Shown here piece after piece: positions 1-10,611 of a stretch of DNA of 64,000 bases. The DNA is taken from NCBI GenBank assembly GCA_944548615.1, contig OX155960.1:14216447-14280446 (forward strand). Direction: 5' to 3'. Origin of the DNA: Micropterix aruncella. Taxonomy: Eukaryota; Arthropoda; Insecta; Lepidoptera; Micropterigidae. Both the position numbers and the translations under genes were made by a program. The notes below the pieces were generated by a model. That model was not told where the DNA came from. It did not search any database and saw nothing but the letters and a program-made list of their open reading frames with translations. Numbering within the stretch: the stretch's first letter is position 1; each line of letters starts with the position of its first letter.

Positions 1-204
1 CAGAAATTATTCCACACCCCGAGCACTGCGGAAATTATCACGCAGATTGCCACCAGAGATTTACACAGAGAACGAATGATTAATAAATCCGAATATTCCA
101 CCGTAGTGCGCGGACATCAAGAATGTGTTTTTTTTCCCATTCGGCCTAAAAAACCGTACCGCAGCGCACCGCAGCGCACCGCACCGTGGTCCGCGACTGG
201 CCTG
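1..204 (+). repeat. Partial DNA-transposon-like repeat (family X), cut by window edge
   Basis: This stretch aligns by eye with the two outer parts of a second copy at 9255-10610. Shared blocks include GATTTACA after a CACGCAG motif, then ACCGTAGTGCGCGGAC, then a terminal CTGGCCT block. The copy here is uninterrupted across the point where the second copy has about 1 kb inserted, so it works as an empty-site reference. The short module GCAGCGCACC is repeated in tandem near 160-185. No coding frame was seen. The left end lies outside the window. Confidence 0.6.
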
Positions 205-429
205 AAACGCGTTTCACATATACATACTTTTAAATAAATATCGAGAAATGTTAATTTTTAAACATCCACGCACAACCAGTAAATGTGGCATATGTCCATT
301 TTGTAATGAACTGCTTGAGTAGTTTTTGCAATGACTTGCTTAGTAAATTTTGAGTATAAATATGATTTTCTATTATTATTATTTATATTATAATAGTATG
401 AAATCACCGTTTTGAGATACAGTTTTCTC

Positions 430-789
430 GAGAAAGGCGGCGAACCATATTTCCTTAAGTACAAAATACTGACTTTTACGTCTGAATATATTTTACAATG
501 TCTACTATATGCTAAATCAAATATTAAAGAACAAGAGGTAAACGGGAATATGCACTCCCACAATACACGCAGACGTGATGACGTTATCCTGCCTAAAGTA
601 CGCCTTACGCAGACACAAAAGTCCTTTGGATATTTTAGCTATAAGCTCTTTAACCAGCTACCACTCTCCACAAGAAAGATGGAAACAAAGGCGTTTAAAA
701 GATTTATGAAACAAAAGCTGCAATCCACACATGCTTTCTATAAGCTAGGTGATTTTTTTGAGCATGCCAATTCTTTCAAATGGGAATAA
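430..789 (+). pseudogene. LINE-A reverse-transcriptase C-terminal fragment
   Basis: The open frame starts inside the element and ends at a stop at 787-789, giving about 120 residues. It has the layout of the region just after the reverse-transcriptase domain of CR1/jockey-type non-LTR retrotransposons: a segment like YILQCLLYAKSN, then HNTRRRDDVILPKVRLTQTQ, then a KLFNQLPLSTRK-type segment and a basic tail ending in AFYKLGDFFE. The catalytic YADD core, fingers, palm and endonuclease are absent, so this is a 5'-truncated dead copy. The ATG at 412 lies in non-element DNA and is not a real start. The 3' untranslated region follows directly (790-1232). No promoter is visible. The family assignment is from motif order only; the exact clade is uncertain. 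Confidence 0.75.
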
Positions 790-1232
790 CATTAATATGT
801 AACTTCCAGGTACCTCATTTTAGTTTTTATTATTTAATTATAATATTATGAATTTAATATTTAATATGTAGATTACAATGTGTAATGTAACATACCTGAT
901 CATATACATACGTTGTTTTTTCCAATTTTGTTTTGATACTTCCTATTGTGTGATTATTTTTTGTATAAAGTGCTTGATGACTATTATTTTTTGTATAAAG
1001 TGCTTAATTTTCTTATATAATTATCTATTTTTTATTTTTTATTTTATTTGTCTGCCGTGTAAAGCCGACTTTAGTCAACGCTATTGTCGAATTAATATTT
1101 ATGCTTTAATAGTTTTATATCTACATATACACTGACGAATTCTAATATGCGATAATTAGCTTTAATTCATAATTCATGCTTTTATTGTATATTCTGAATA
1201 AATAAATTGAATACTGAATACTGAATACTGAA
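790..1232 (+). mobile_element. LINE-A 3' untranslated region and GAATACT tail
   Basis: Non-coding, A+T-rich sequence follows the LINE-A stop codon and ends in a short tandem tail of GAATACT units (about 1208-1232). The block from the motif TTTGTCTGCCGTG through the tail recurs at 41761-41973, which confirms that this is the 3' end of a repeated element. A short internal repeat (ATTTTTTGTATAAAGTGCTT, twice) lies at about 955-1005. Confidence 0.75.
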
Positions 1233-1524
1233 TTCGCCCCCTTTTAAACACCTGTCGCATCTGGTATTTAACACGCATCTCATTTGTAATCTGTGGCGAA
1301 ACCGTTGCCGCGTTTCGTCCTGTTTCTCCCGGCGCGCCCGTGCAATATCACCGTCAACGCTATTTACGTCTAAAAATATACCAAAGAGGGGAAGCGTAGA
1401 CGGCAGACACCATTAGTACAAGTTCCTCCTATGAGCCTCTCTTTTTTAATAAATTCAATTCCGCGGCCGTCGAATCTCAGATTTCATTAAGCTGTTCTTT
1501 GAGAGCGAAATATCGCTGTGATCG

Positions 1525-1730
1525 AATTTCTCTGATTTTTATTTATTCATTTATATAGAATAATTGGCTCATAGATAATACTAATATTTTTACATAATTC
1601 CTAATTAGAGTATAATGTCATATGTGCACTCCGCATGCCTAATTAATAATAGCTTATGTGCCGTTTATATGAATATTCACTTAAATATATCAATATAAAA
1701 ACTATAATCCTTACAAAATACCAAAAAAAA
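1525..1730 (-). mobile_element. LINE-B 3' end fragment
   Basis: Read on the minus strand, this matches 9700-9880 plus the tail at 10473-10492. The shared order is a block like AAGGATTATA, then CTATTATTAATTAGGCAT, then ATTATGTAAAAATA, then a tail of TAAA units. No protein is encoded. The tail places the 3' end of the element at about 1525. Confidence 0.55.
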
Positions 1731-1734
1731 TAAA

Positions 1735-2810
1735 GAATTATAAAAAAATCAATAGATTCAATAATAGATAGATAGAATCAATAGATAGATAGAATATAAA
1801 TTTAAAGGAAAAGAAAAATTGATAATTGAGATTGTCTTAAAAAATAATAACAAAATCTAACAGTAAATTATTAATCTGTCTAATAATTTAGTCTCTAAAA
1901 TAGACTTAACTGATAGGAGTCCCAGGTCGAAAAAATCTATATAATCGGTTATGGTGTTGTAGCAATATAATCGGTTATAACCGGCATGCACGTGAGATAA
2001 GATAGTTAAAAGATTGATTTGTCTGTGAGGTGGGAAGGCGATATGTTAGATGCTGCCTCAGTCGTCTGGGTGGTACGTTTAAATTTAACGCTCCTAATAA
2101 ATCAGGTTAGAAACATTAGGCTTCCGCACTCTCTCGTCTTTTTAAAAGTAATAATCTTAAAATAATTTACACGCACTTCATAACAGTAGACACTCTTTGA
2201 TTATTGCTTGAACTATATATGGCCATTGTATTTGGGCTCGTTTTTTTATTTATAATACTAGGGCGTTTAATAAAAGTGATAATGAGTATGATGAAATTAA
2301 TTTTTATTAAATGTTCCATGGTACACCTTAATGTATATGTACAATTAATGTATCTTATTTCTAAACATAAAATATACCTCCTAAAAACCTCTTCGTTCTG
2401 ATTACTTTATACAGCACCCATTATTTGTTAGGCCTATGCAGCACCCATTCAAGTAGCTCCATGAACAGGGTAGTCGATCTTTCCGACCCCTTGACTGTCC
2501 CAGAAATGAGACCCCATGATCTTACTGGCGGATGGAATGGTCCTTAATTTCTTAATAGTTGCAAATGATGATTGTTTCCAGGTCACGGACTGTAGTTTTA
2601 TTACATAATCGTAATGGTGAATTCATGCCTCGCTCATAATTATAAAAAGAACCTAAAACGGTCAGGATTTCAGGATCCTAATGTAAAAGATTGATTTAAA
2701 AATAATTATATTTATCAGAATTAAATAGACATAGCTCAAAATAAACGTTCTTCAATATTATTCATCCCATAATAGCATTGTGTATTATAAATACAAATTA
2801 TTTGAATTTA
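1735..2810. other. Unassigned A+T-rich stretch
   Basis: It contains a short GATA-type microsatellite at about 1763-1795 (AATAGATAGATAGA twice). Small open frames here (for example 2204-2401) have the hydrophobic composition expected of random A+T-rich DNA. I recognise nothing else. Confidence 0.5.
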
Positions 2811-2814
2811 GATA

Positions 2815-3417
2815 AAAACAAAAAAATCGTTTGTGTCACCCCAAAACTTTCCCGGCAAGAAGCCAAGGACTTTTTACAGGACGAACTCACCCCGTACGAC
2901 GATGAAACGTCGAATATATCAAGAGTCAACGACGCGCATCGAAAGTTGAAGACGGTCGCGAATGGTGAGAATGCAACGCATTAAACACGTTCGATCCAAT
3001 CGTTTACACAAATGTACTGACCGGTGAAAATTTAATGAGATTTCGATCCAATTAGGAATCTATAAACTGAATTTCGAATATATAAGTCAAATATTTCGAC
3101 TACCGTGCTCTCTGGTGGGCTGATTTCAACCACAACCTTTTCAAGCCCTGCCATGACCATATAATGCCTGCATGCCATCTCAATCAAATGTCAGCTCAAT
3201 CGGATGCGTTATCGTATAGCCTTAGCGTATCGAATCGTCTGAGCGCTATCGTAGAGGTATACACACAGACACACAGATATAATTCCATCTGAGAATGATC
3301 CTAATAGTCTCAGGGGGGCTCAAAATGGATATTGCCATTATCATCTCAAAAAGGAAAAATAGCGAATTCATAACTCACATACTTTCACTCCTCGTTGATT
3401 GGTGGGCCGGGAAAGTA
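2815..3417 (+). repeat. Dispersed repeat family R2, copy 1, with inverted ends
   Basis: The left end carries ACTTTCCCGGC and the right end GCCGGGAAAGT, an 11-bp inverted pair. A second, longer copy lies at 46866-47636. Shared internal blocks include TTTCAACCACAACCTTTTCA, GCCATGACC and a block like CTAAT-GTCTCAGGGGG-CTCAAAAT near the right end. The open frame 2778-2984 lies inside it, is not kept in the second copy, and is not treated as a gene. Non-autonomous DNA transposon is the likeliest class, but I see no target duplication. Confidence 0.6.
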
Positions 3418-3499
3418 AATGTATTATAATACATTTTAAACAAAGTAGTTACAAATGTAAACTCGAAACACTTAGATACATAGAAAATAATACGTAACC

Positions 3500-3687
3500 T
3501 TATAAATAGGATAGAAAACGAATTTACCGCGTGAAATTTGTAGCACCCGACGTTTCAGTGACGTTGCAGCCGCCGTTGTCCAGGGTAGACTGACCAGTCT
3601 ACCCTGGACAACGGCGGCTGCAACGTCACCGAAACGTCGGGTGCTACAAATTTCACGCGGTAAATTCGTTTTCTATCCTATTTATAA
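3500..3687. repeat. Near-perfect 188-bp palindrome
   Basis: Two 93-bp arms (3500-3592 and 3595-3687) are separated by 2 bp (AC). I see one mismatch between arms: CGTTTCAGTGACG on the left against CGTTTCGGTGACG when the right arm is reversed. The arm sequence is G+C-rich compared with its surroundings. A diverged single arm recurs at 37645-37705, so the arm belongs to a dispersed repeat. Confidence 0.9.
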
Positions 3688-3689
3688 TG

Positions 3690-4980
3690 TCAAACAACCG
3701 CGATAGTCTTCGATTTTATAATACGTAACCTATTCTCCATTACTTTATAGGAATTCACTTACTGCGTGAAAAGAGTGACTGAGCAGGTATTTTCCTTTTT
3801 ATTTGAATTTGGCGCGATTAGCATGAACTAGCCATTAGCTATTATAGCGATCGGTAGGGGGGGGGGGGGGGACGCGAGGACGCTAGGCCTGTTAGTCTTT
3901 CTGTCATCACCGATAATACCCATATCGGCAACAGTAAAAATGTTTTTTTCTGATATCTCTATTTCTATTTTAGTTCCGAAGAATACTGCCAGAATGAGGA
4001 GCAATCGGCATTGCGTCATTGTGGTTTTATTTAAGAAAATACTAAATCATTTTTGGAAAAATACCATTCTAATACTACGGAAATACTAAAATATACTACT
4101 TTGCTATCATAGCGACTTGACACAAACACTATCGAGAGAGGGGGGAGAGTGAGGGGTTGTCTGCTTGCCGGGAAAGTCTTGGGGCGACACAACCGATTTC
4201 TATATTTTGTGTAGTCATTGGGAAATTTGTAATATACACTTAAGTTATAGGTTATAGAGAGTTATAGATATTTCCTCAAGGCAATAAGCTTGCTTTTTTT
4301 TTATTGAAAATAAATACAGTTTATTGGAAATAAGTATAGTTTTATAATTATTATTGCTACTAATGTGTTCTCAGCTATTGCTAGATTTTATTATTTTATT
4401 AATCAACCTCGAGAAACCGCCAAGATCTGGAAGACCTCTGAGTTAGTCGTGGAGCGTAACAGCTGTAAATATCCTGCATTAGCATATGACATAACGTTAT
4501 AAGGTTTACAGGTCAAGGATTACATACACAACTTTAAGAAGTGCATAGACTTGAGACTTAAATATTTACTGAATCGTTGAGCGTATAAAGTCAGCACATC
4601 GTATACTGTATTCGGATTAACGAAGATCTCGGGCGAACTTTATGAGATTAAGTTTAATCTTCACCGAGTTCACTCCGAAGCGAGCTTATGCGACCGAAAT
4701 CCGCGAGACCATACATAGCCGCGTATAACTCAGGTGGCATAGAAAGTTTTGCCGAGGACAGGAGACAATATTCATAGCTTCAGAGGCATATCCGATATAT
4801 TATCCTATGTTAAGTTATTGAAATTAAAAATGTTTTTGTCAATCAATTTGACCAGACTGCGACACAACACATTCTTAGTCCATCTGTTCTATAAACGACG
4901 TACTACGCAATAGCACAGTCAATAATTACATATAGACAGTGGGGCAGTGTCGACTCGCATGAAGTGTCGACACGGGGAAA
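3690..4980. other. Unassigned stretch with a G homopolymer and a C-rich module
   Basis: A run of about 15 G lies at 3857-3871. At 4130-4215, on the minus strand, is the dispersed module containing ACTTTCCCGGCAAGCAGAC and a C-rich side, also seen at 24712, 28060, 29140, 38350 and 43029. No gene is supported. Confidence 0.5.
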
Positions 4981-5645
4981 CCCCAGGCTGGTATAACGAG
5001 AAGTGATCGTTCTTTTAGCCGTGGGATGAGCGTAGAGGACTTAGGCAATGACAATTCACTATCTAGCTCCGCCAACTAGCCCTCGAAAGTCCAACCTTTA
5101 CCGCCCGGCACCGGGTGTTAACCAAGCGGGCTGTCCAAGCACTCTGGCTACCAGTGTTTTGGCCAAATTTCTCTGGCCACCTGAGTGGTTAAAGGTTTGA
5201 GGGCGCGGTCCTCTCCCTTGTATAGCGGTGATTCGGCGTCTACCGAATCTATCGCGGACCAACTAGAGCTGTCAACTACAACGGGCGAACCCGTCACCTC
5301 AGGAAGATTTAAGGATATAGGATCGTTCTGTCTCCCGTGAGGTATCTATCGCGGACCACGACGTCCTTTGCCCGGCTCTTCACCCGGTATTGGGTAGCCG
5401 AATGGTCGTTTCAAGAGTGGTTGCTACAAGGTTAATAACAACCCCCACTCTATAGAAGACAAAGCCGCTTCTAGACTCCCCCGGTTATCAGTCGGAATGC
5501 ACAGTCGATTTGCTGATTCCCAGAGGAACTGCCCCGCAGGCACAGAGCCCTATCCGTTCTGCATGAAGGTTACCGGATAGGTGTTGACCTGTGAGTTGAG
5601 CCGACCCTAACACATAGGTTATAATGGCCCAAACGCACTTTGGAG
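4981..5645 (-). repeat. Dispersed G+C-rich family R1, copy A
   Basis: On the minus strand this copy shows the R1 order: a GGGCCATTAT block, GGGTCGGC, GTGCATTCCGACT, CCGGGGGAGTCT, CTTGAAACGACCATTCGGC, GCAAAGGACGTCGTGGTCCG, CGCGATAGATTCGGTAGAC and CCCCAGGCTGG read from the far end. One block, around the CCGCGATAGAT motif, occurs twice in this copy (about 5255-5285 and 5335-5365), so it is internally rearranged or nested. No conserved open frame is visible. Its base composition is clearly richer in G+C than the flanks. Confidence 0.75.
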
Positions 5646-5649
5646 CTCC

Positions 5650-7240
5650 CTCCAAAGACATGGTAGTGTTAAAGTATGTCTACTTATGGTAAAATGAGGG
5701 TCAATTTCCTTTTAAGTTTTGAACTTTCCTATAGTTTATTTTTTATATCAGCTTTATGCATTCATAGACATATAGTGATATATCAGATATATCAAATCAG
5801 TATGCATACCGAGTAAATATATCCAGAGAATTCCGAAATAACCACAACATGATTCAGTATTATCAAGATGAATCAAAATTATTATGGCTCGTTTTGGAGA
5901 TAGAAAATAAGGTACTTTTAACTGCGGCACACTCCTACCAGGAGGAAATCTAGTAACGGAGAACATTTGTGTATAATTCAATGCAATTCAATTCAATTCA
6001 AATCAACATAATTTCATGTACACGGATAAATAAATGTGTATCATAAAAAATGTGTATAAAATACATATTATCCACTAATACTCCAATATTTCAGTTTTAT
6101 TTATTAAATGGTATACAGCTCTACTTCACGATTTGTGAAATAAACTACTCTCTTGTATTACTGAATAGCCAATGTAAAACACTTCTAGTAAACACCTACC
6201 ATCCCCCCCCCCCCCCCCCCATAGACATGTCACTACATTATTCCATTTAATTTAAAAGAATATAATTCTATTTATATCTACTTATGCCTATGTTTTTATT
6301 TCAAATATTTCATTATCTAATAACATATTCAATGTCTGCAGTCGTACAATTAGAAGATATGCACTCAAACTATTTTTAAATCTATATGAAATTGAAATGG
6401 CTTTTACCGTACGTTCGTTGGTATTTATAGGTTTTTTACGGTTACAATTCCACTTCAATTGACAAGGTAACAATTCTCGCAGACGATTGTTCAGTAAATG
6501 AAGCTCCCTTCTATTATGGCGCCGATGGCTTGAGTGGGTGTATTATATGGACGAGGAGTGGCCCCAATAACTTGATTGGCATTCTCTTAGCCGTTTCAAA
6601 GGAAATTGGCACCATAAAAGGGATGCAGTAAGTTGATTACGCCTGTTTCAGGCGTCTATCGGCGGAAGTACGGCGAAGACAGAGCAGAGGGACGAGGAGG
6701 TGGAATGAGAGAGCTCGAAAAGAATATAATTTTGATGGACACCCACACAAGGACTTGCGAGAGAGATTTTTTGTCAATATTATGACATATTCGTGATTGA
6801 TTGCTGTTGGGGAATTGTTAAATAGTTTAATTCAATGAGATCGTAATTTGACGTGGGGCATACTGAAAGTTCCAGTAACTGGCATTTTATAATAAAAGAA
6901 ATAGAAAACCAATTACGAAATTTGAACATGGAATTCTCTGGGGACATGTTACTTTTTGACTTGCGAGATTGTCATTCGGTTTTTATTGTGGAATCATTGT
7001 GAAAATTGCGTGTCGGAATAACAATGAATTTAACTCGGGAAAATTTTGGCGCTATGATTTTTTACGATTGTCGCTACGGCTTAAATCAGTTAAGAAGTTG
7101 CCAGAGGAAATTCAACTGACATATTGCGATGAAGCCCCATCTTATAGCTCTGTGTATGCGTGATTTAATGTATTTAGGCGTGGACGTAATTATCTCCATG
7201 ACGATGCATGTGAAAGTCGAACAGCACAGAGGTTATTTTT
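5650..7240. other. Unassigned stretch
   Basis: It is A+T-rich, with a run of about 18 C at 6203-6220. Short open frames (5754-5981, 6050-6250, 6288-6473, 6969-7163) have no recognisable motifs. I see no repeat partner inside the window. Confidence 0.4.
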
Positions 7241-7246
7241 ATTTTT

Positions 7247-7294
7247 TATTTCAAACCAGTTGATAGGAATTCCTATCAACTGGTTTGAAATATG
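7247..7294. repeat. Perfect 48-bp palindrome
   Basis: Two 24-bp arms with no spacer meet at an EcoRI-type GAATTC centre (7268-7273). The arm contains TTTCAAACCAGTTGATAGGA. The symmetry is exact as I read it and stops at 7246/7295. Confidence 0.9.
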
Positions 7295-7299
7295 TCAAA

Positions 7300-8025
7300 A
7301 CTAATAAAAATAACAATATTTAAATAAATACCTATTAAGGTATAAGATACGAACGTCGGTATTGCAAGGTATGAACGTTGAACATCCAAGCGCAGATTTT
7401 ATAGGTTATATAGAAGAAACAACATTTTCCAATATTTTCAATCAAAATTCTTACATAATTTCGTAAAATTTTTATGTGGACAATAGTACTAAATAATCAA
7501 ACAAATATTGGATAGTTTCCCAAATTATCATACGAGAAGATATTTTAAAGAAAAAACACAAATACAAACAAATCAGTAATATTAATTATAGTCAATAGCC
7601 AATAGTTAGAAGAAAAAAAACGCAATTGTAAAATAGTCAATAATAGAAACAATAAGGAATAATAATAGTCAAGTAGGTCAATAGAGCTGCGAAAACTTGA
7701 TATTGTTGAAATCCTCAATGCTATAAATGGGGTTTTTAGTCTAAATACCCTGTACCTCTTTCTTAAAGTGAACCTCCCCAAGGCCCCTGATTACTGAATC
7801 TAATATTAATACCGTACGTCAAGTAATTGAGACTAACAAAAAAATACTTGTCAGGAAATTCATATTGTAATAGGTATTGGAATGAGTCAAGTGCATAATA
7901 TTTTACATGTGTAACTGAAAATACAGAAGATTGCAGTCGATTGATACTGCAGTCATATGCGTCTTGTATTGCATTCGACAGCATTAAAATGCAATCCTGT
8001 TATTTCTTTTCAACAGAAAATGATG
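7300..8025. other. Unassigned A+T-rich stretch
   Basis: Apart from short hydrophobic open frames on the minus strand (7545-7781, 7763-7984), nothing is recognisable here. Confidence 0.4.
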
Positions 8026-8105
8026 ATTAAGTCGGGAATCGAACCCGGAACCTTACCTTCATTTCATTACGTTTGGTTTACGTCCGGTAGTCATCACACC
8101 TCCTC
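8026..8105 (-). mobile_element. tRNA-like SINE fragment, box B side
   Basis: The minus strand contains CCGGGTTCGATTCCCG at about 8035-8052, which fits the RNA polymerase III box B (T-arm) of a tRNA. No complete cloverleaf can be drawn, and the acceptor stem is absent. The matching box A-like sequence lies about 1.1 kb away at 9195-9235 on the same strand, across a LINE. I infer one tRNA-derived SINE split by that insertion. A diverged tRNA pseudogene is the alternative. Confidence 0.45.
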
Positions 8106-8109
8106 CGTC

Positions 8110-8200
8110 ATTAATACATTACATTACATTACATTTACTATGTAATGTAATGTAATCTACTCTTACCACTGTAATAATCTACTCTTACCACTGTAATAGG
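8110..8200. repeat. TGTAA/TTACA short repeats and a 22-bp direct duplication
   Basis: Units of ACATT (about 8117-8140) are followed by units of TGTAA (about 8141-8156), giving a small hairpin-forming array. The block AATCTACTCTTACCACTGTA is then repeated twice in tandem with a period of 22 bp (about 8154-8198). The array sits at the 5' truncation point of the next LINE. Confidence 0.7.
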
Positions 8201-8231
8201 CAACCAACCTGCGCTTGTTACCATATTCAAG

Positions 8232-8794
8232 AAAAAACCGAAGTTAAGTATCTGGGCGTCTTAATAAACTCAAAACTGAGCTGGGATAATCAAGTAGTAC
8301 AACTGTCCTCGAGGTCTAGGAAGCTGGTTTTCGTATTCAGAGAATTACGCAACATCCTTTCCAAGAACTCCCTAAAAATGGTTTACATGGCCCTATGTCA
8401 GGGTTTATGGGTGCACGGAATAATAGCGTGGGGAGCATGTGCAAAATTTGTCTTGGATCCTCTAGTGAAAGCCCAAAAGCCTCTGTTGAGGGTAATCAAT
8501 AGAAGGCCCCCACGATATGATTCCAACATGCTTTTCCAAGAAAGTAAGGTATTAGATATACGCCAGCTGTTTGTGAAACAATCACTCATGTTCTTCCATC
8601 GAACCCTTGATAAACGACCACGAAGCCAGCAACACAGAACTACAAGAGCATCTGCAGGCTTGAATTATGCCGTTCCACGAGTTAATTCATCATTTGCCCA
8701 AAGACAATTAAATTTTATAGCTCCCAAAATATTCAACCGTCTTGATGACGACATAAAAAAAATGAATGTACCTTTTTATTCAATAAAAAAATAA
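8232..8794 (+). pseudogene. LINE-D reverse-transcriptase C-terminal half
   Basis: The frame can be read upstream of the first ATG (8378), from a VKYLGVLINSKLSWDNQV segment at about 8241, to a stop at 8792-8794, about 180 residues. It shows the thumb-side motif YLG-hydrophobic-S-KLSW, then a region like WVHGIIAWGACAKFVLDPL and AQKPLLRVINRRPP, then a terminal RQLNFIAPKIFNRLDDDIKK block. This order is that of CR1/Daphne-type non-LTR retrotransposons. The catalytic core and endonuclease are missing, so it is a 5'-truncated copy. Lysine-rich poly(A) slippage follows the last codons. It is inserted into the SINE whose two halves flank it. The clade is uncertain. Confidence 0.8.
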
Positions 8795-9185
8795 AAAAAT
8801 GGCTTCATGACGATATAGGTTGTTCAAGGACAGAGAATGATCTTCTGCAAATCATCTTTTAAAAATAATATACCTGCATAAATGTGTATATATATATATT
8901 ATTATGTATATGTGAATGCGTATCTATGAATATATTTATATATTTGTGTATTTAAGTACATAAGATACGAACATGTGTACGAGTACATACGTCAGTTATG
9001 CTTCTCCACCCAAGTCTGAAAATCGTATGCCCAGATACAGGCTATATTCGGCCTATTTGGGCATGCGCTGAGCATGGTCATTTGAATGTGGGTCGTCGTT
9101 TACTTCGTACCATTACTTAGTATGACCATTTTATGAATTCTGCATGTTATGTTTAAAATAAATAAATAAAATAAAAAATAAATGT
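8795..9185 (+). mobile_element. LINE-D 3' untranslated region and AAATAAAT tail
   Basis: Non-coding sequence with TA-rich spacers runs from the LINE-D stop to a tail of AAATAAATAAAATAAAAAAT type at about 9157-9183. The tail places the 3' end next to the box A side of the interrupted SINE. Confidence 0.65.
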
Positions 9186-9189
9186 AAGA

Positions 9190-9240
9190 TCAGACAACCT
9201 AACCACTATGCCACTGAACCATGTGGCAATCGCCAATTGC
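9190..9240 (-). mobile_element. tRNA-like SINE fragment, box A side
   Basis: The minus strand contains CAGTGGCATAGTGGTTAGG (about 9203-9221). This is close to the D-arm/box A of eukaryotic tRNAs, where TGGC-N-TAGT-GGTTAG is typical. It pairs with the box B at 8035-8052. I infer, but have not shown by alignment, that both halves belong to one SINE. Confidence 0.45.
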
Positions 9241-9529
9241 TATGGGCGACGGGTATTAGGCTAACGGCACACTGCGGTAAAATTTCGTGCGTTTTATTTT
9301 CGGAAAATATGTGACCTATAGAATCACATGAAGTGCACGCACTATGGAATAAATCGGTCCGGATTTAAATTCTGTGGGTTTCTGTAAATTAGCTACACGT
9401 TTTTTTTCCAGACTATATAGTTATGTAGAACCCCGCGCACTGTGGAAGTTATCACGCAGGTCGCCAGCAGAGATTTACATGGACAACTAATACTAACTAA
9501 TACAACAATAATACAGCGAATGACTAATA

Positions 9530-10490
9530 CCCATAACATTGATTTCTTTAACCTAGCACACTTAGCAGTAAAGTCCATTATAGATAGCATATTATGAGAC
9601 AAATTGATAATTTACCGTATGTTTTTTTATTTTATTTCAAACAATATTTGATATCAAATTTATTTTTTTCTATTTAACTGTTTTTCAGAATTTACTGCAT
9701 GTAAACTTTCTTTTTTTTGATAATTTTTAAGGATTATATTTTTATACTGATACTTCCTTTGTGAATCATGAGATAAACAGCATATAAGCAATTATTAATT
9801 AGGCATTCAAAGTACGCATAATATATTATATTCTAATTAATAATAATGTAAAAATACTAGTGACAATCAATGTATTATTAAGATATTGTTTGTGTACCAA
9901 AAACCCTATCTATATATATATATAAAACAAAGTCGGGTTTGTTCGAACACTTATAACTCGAGAACGGCTGGACCGATTTTCATGGTTTTTGATTTCTTGT
10001 ATTTGTCTTCGTCCCGAATAGCAGAATAACCATTAAAAACATTGGAAGTTAACGAAAAAATAAAATAAAAGAAAAAACAAAATTTAAATCCGTGTTTTTC
10101 TCATGGTCATTTGTACGTGGCATGTTCACGTGTCGACAAATCATCCGCTTTATTGGTTCTTGCGCCTAATAAAAAAACAAAAAAATCGTATATCACAAAG
10201 TGCTTCAATGAAGAGAATTAATCCGAGTGCATCCCGTTCTGCACAATATGTAAATAGTTTAATTCAATCATGTCTTGCTGACACGCGAATAATATACTTA
10301 TTTTTTGTACTTTTATGTTTCTTTTTGTGTTATTATCTAAATAAAGTAGTGAACTTAATATTTATTTTGTATTCATTTTATTACTTTCATAAAATCATAA
10401 ATTAAATTCAGCTAATCTGTAACACGACATTCATTGACTGTAAGGCGGTACGAAGTTCGCCGGTTCAGGTAGTCTAAATAAATAAATAAA
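9530..10490 (+). mobile_element. LINE-B 3' end nested in family X
   Basis: LINE-B sequence resembling 1525-1730 (minus) runs to about 9908, is interrupted by Helitron H1, and resumes as a tail of TAAA units at 10473-10490. In the uninterrupted copy at 1-204 the flanks are joined directly. The host sequence ACTAATA on the left and ATAATAA on the right may be a target duplication of only a few bases. Confidence 0.6.
9909..10472 (+). mobile_element. Helitron H1, 564 bp, non-autonomous
   Basis: The element starts with TC (TCTATATATATATATAAAA) after an A and ends with GTAG before a T, fitting Helitron insertion between A and T. Just before the 3' end lies an imperfect hairpin, GGCGGTACGAAGTTCGCC. 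The 5' part includes AACTCGAGAACGGCTGGACC, which I associate with arthropod Helitrons. The canonical CTAG terminus is GTAG here, a one-base change. The 100-codon frame 10103-10405 carries no Rep/helicase motif. Confidence 0.75.
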
Positions 10491-10611
10491 TAATAAGTCT
10501 CCGAACATTCTACCGTAGTGCGCGGACCTCAACAATGCGGTTTTTTTTCGTGAGGCGTAAAAAACGGACCGTAACGCACAGCACCATATTGCGCGCCTGG
10601 CCTATAGGTTA

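Larger units (their letters stand above)
9255..10610 (+). mobile_element. Family X DNA element with nested LINE and Helitron
   Basis: The outer parts (9255-9527 and 10491-10610) match the uninterrupted copy at 1-204. Both ends carry related inverted sequences: TTAGGCTAACGGCACACTG on the left and, reversed, TATAGGCCAGGCGCGCAA on the right. These suggest terminal inverted repeats of a cut-and-paste element. The middle is a LINE-B 3' end (about 9530-10490), which itself carries Helitron H1. Confidence 0.6.

Noticed and set aside
3500..3687. Hammerhead ribozyme in the palindrome arms (GAAACGTC motif)
   Set aside because: The required CTGATGA core strand is not present near the GAAAC segment.
8035..8052. 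Functional tRNA gene
   Set aside because: Only the T-arm-like part is present; no acceptor stem or anticodon arm can be paired nearby.
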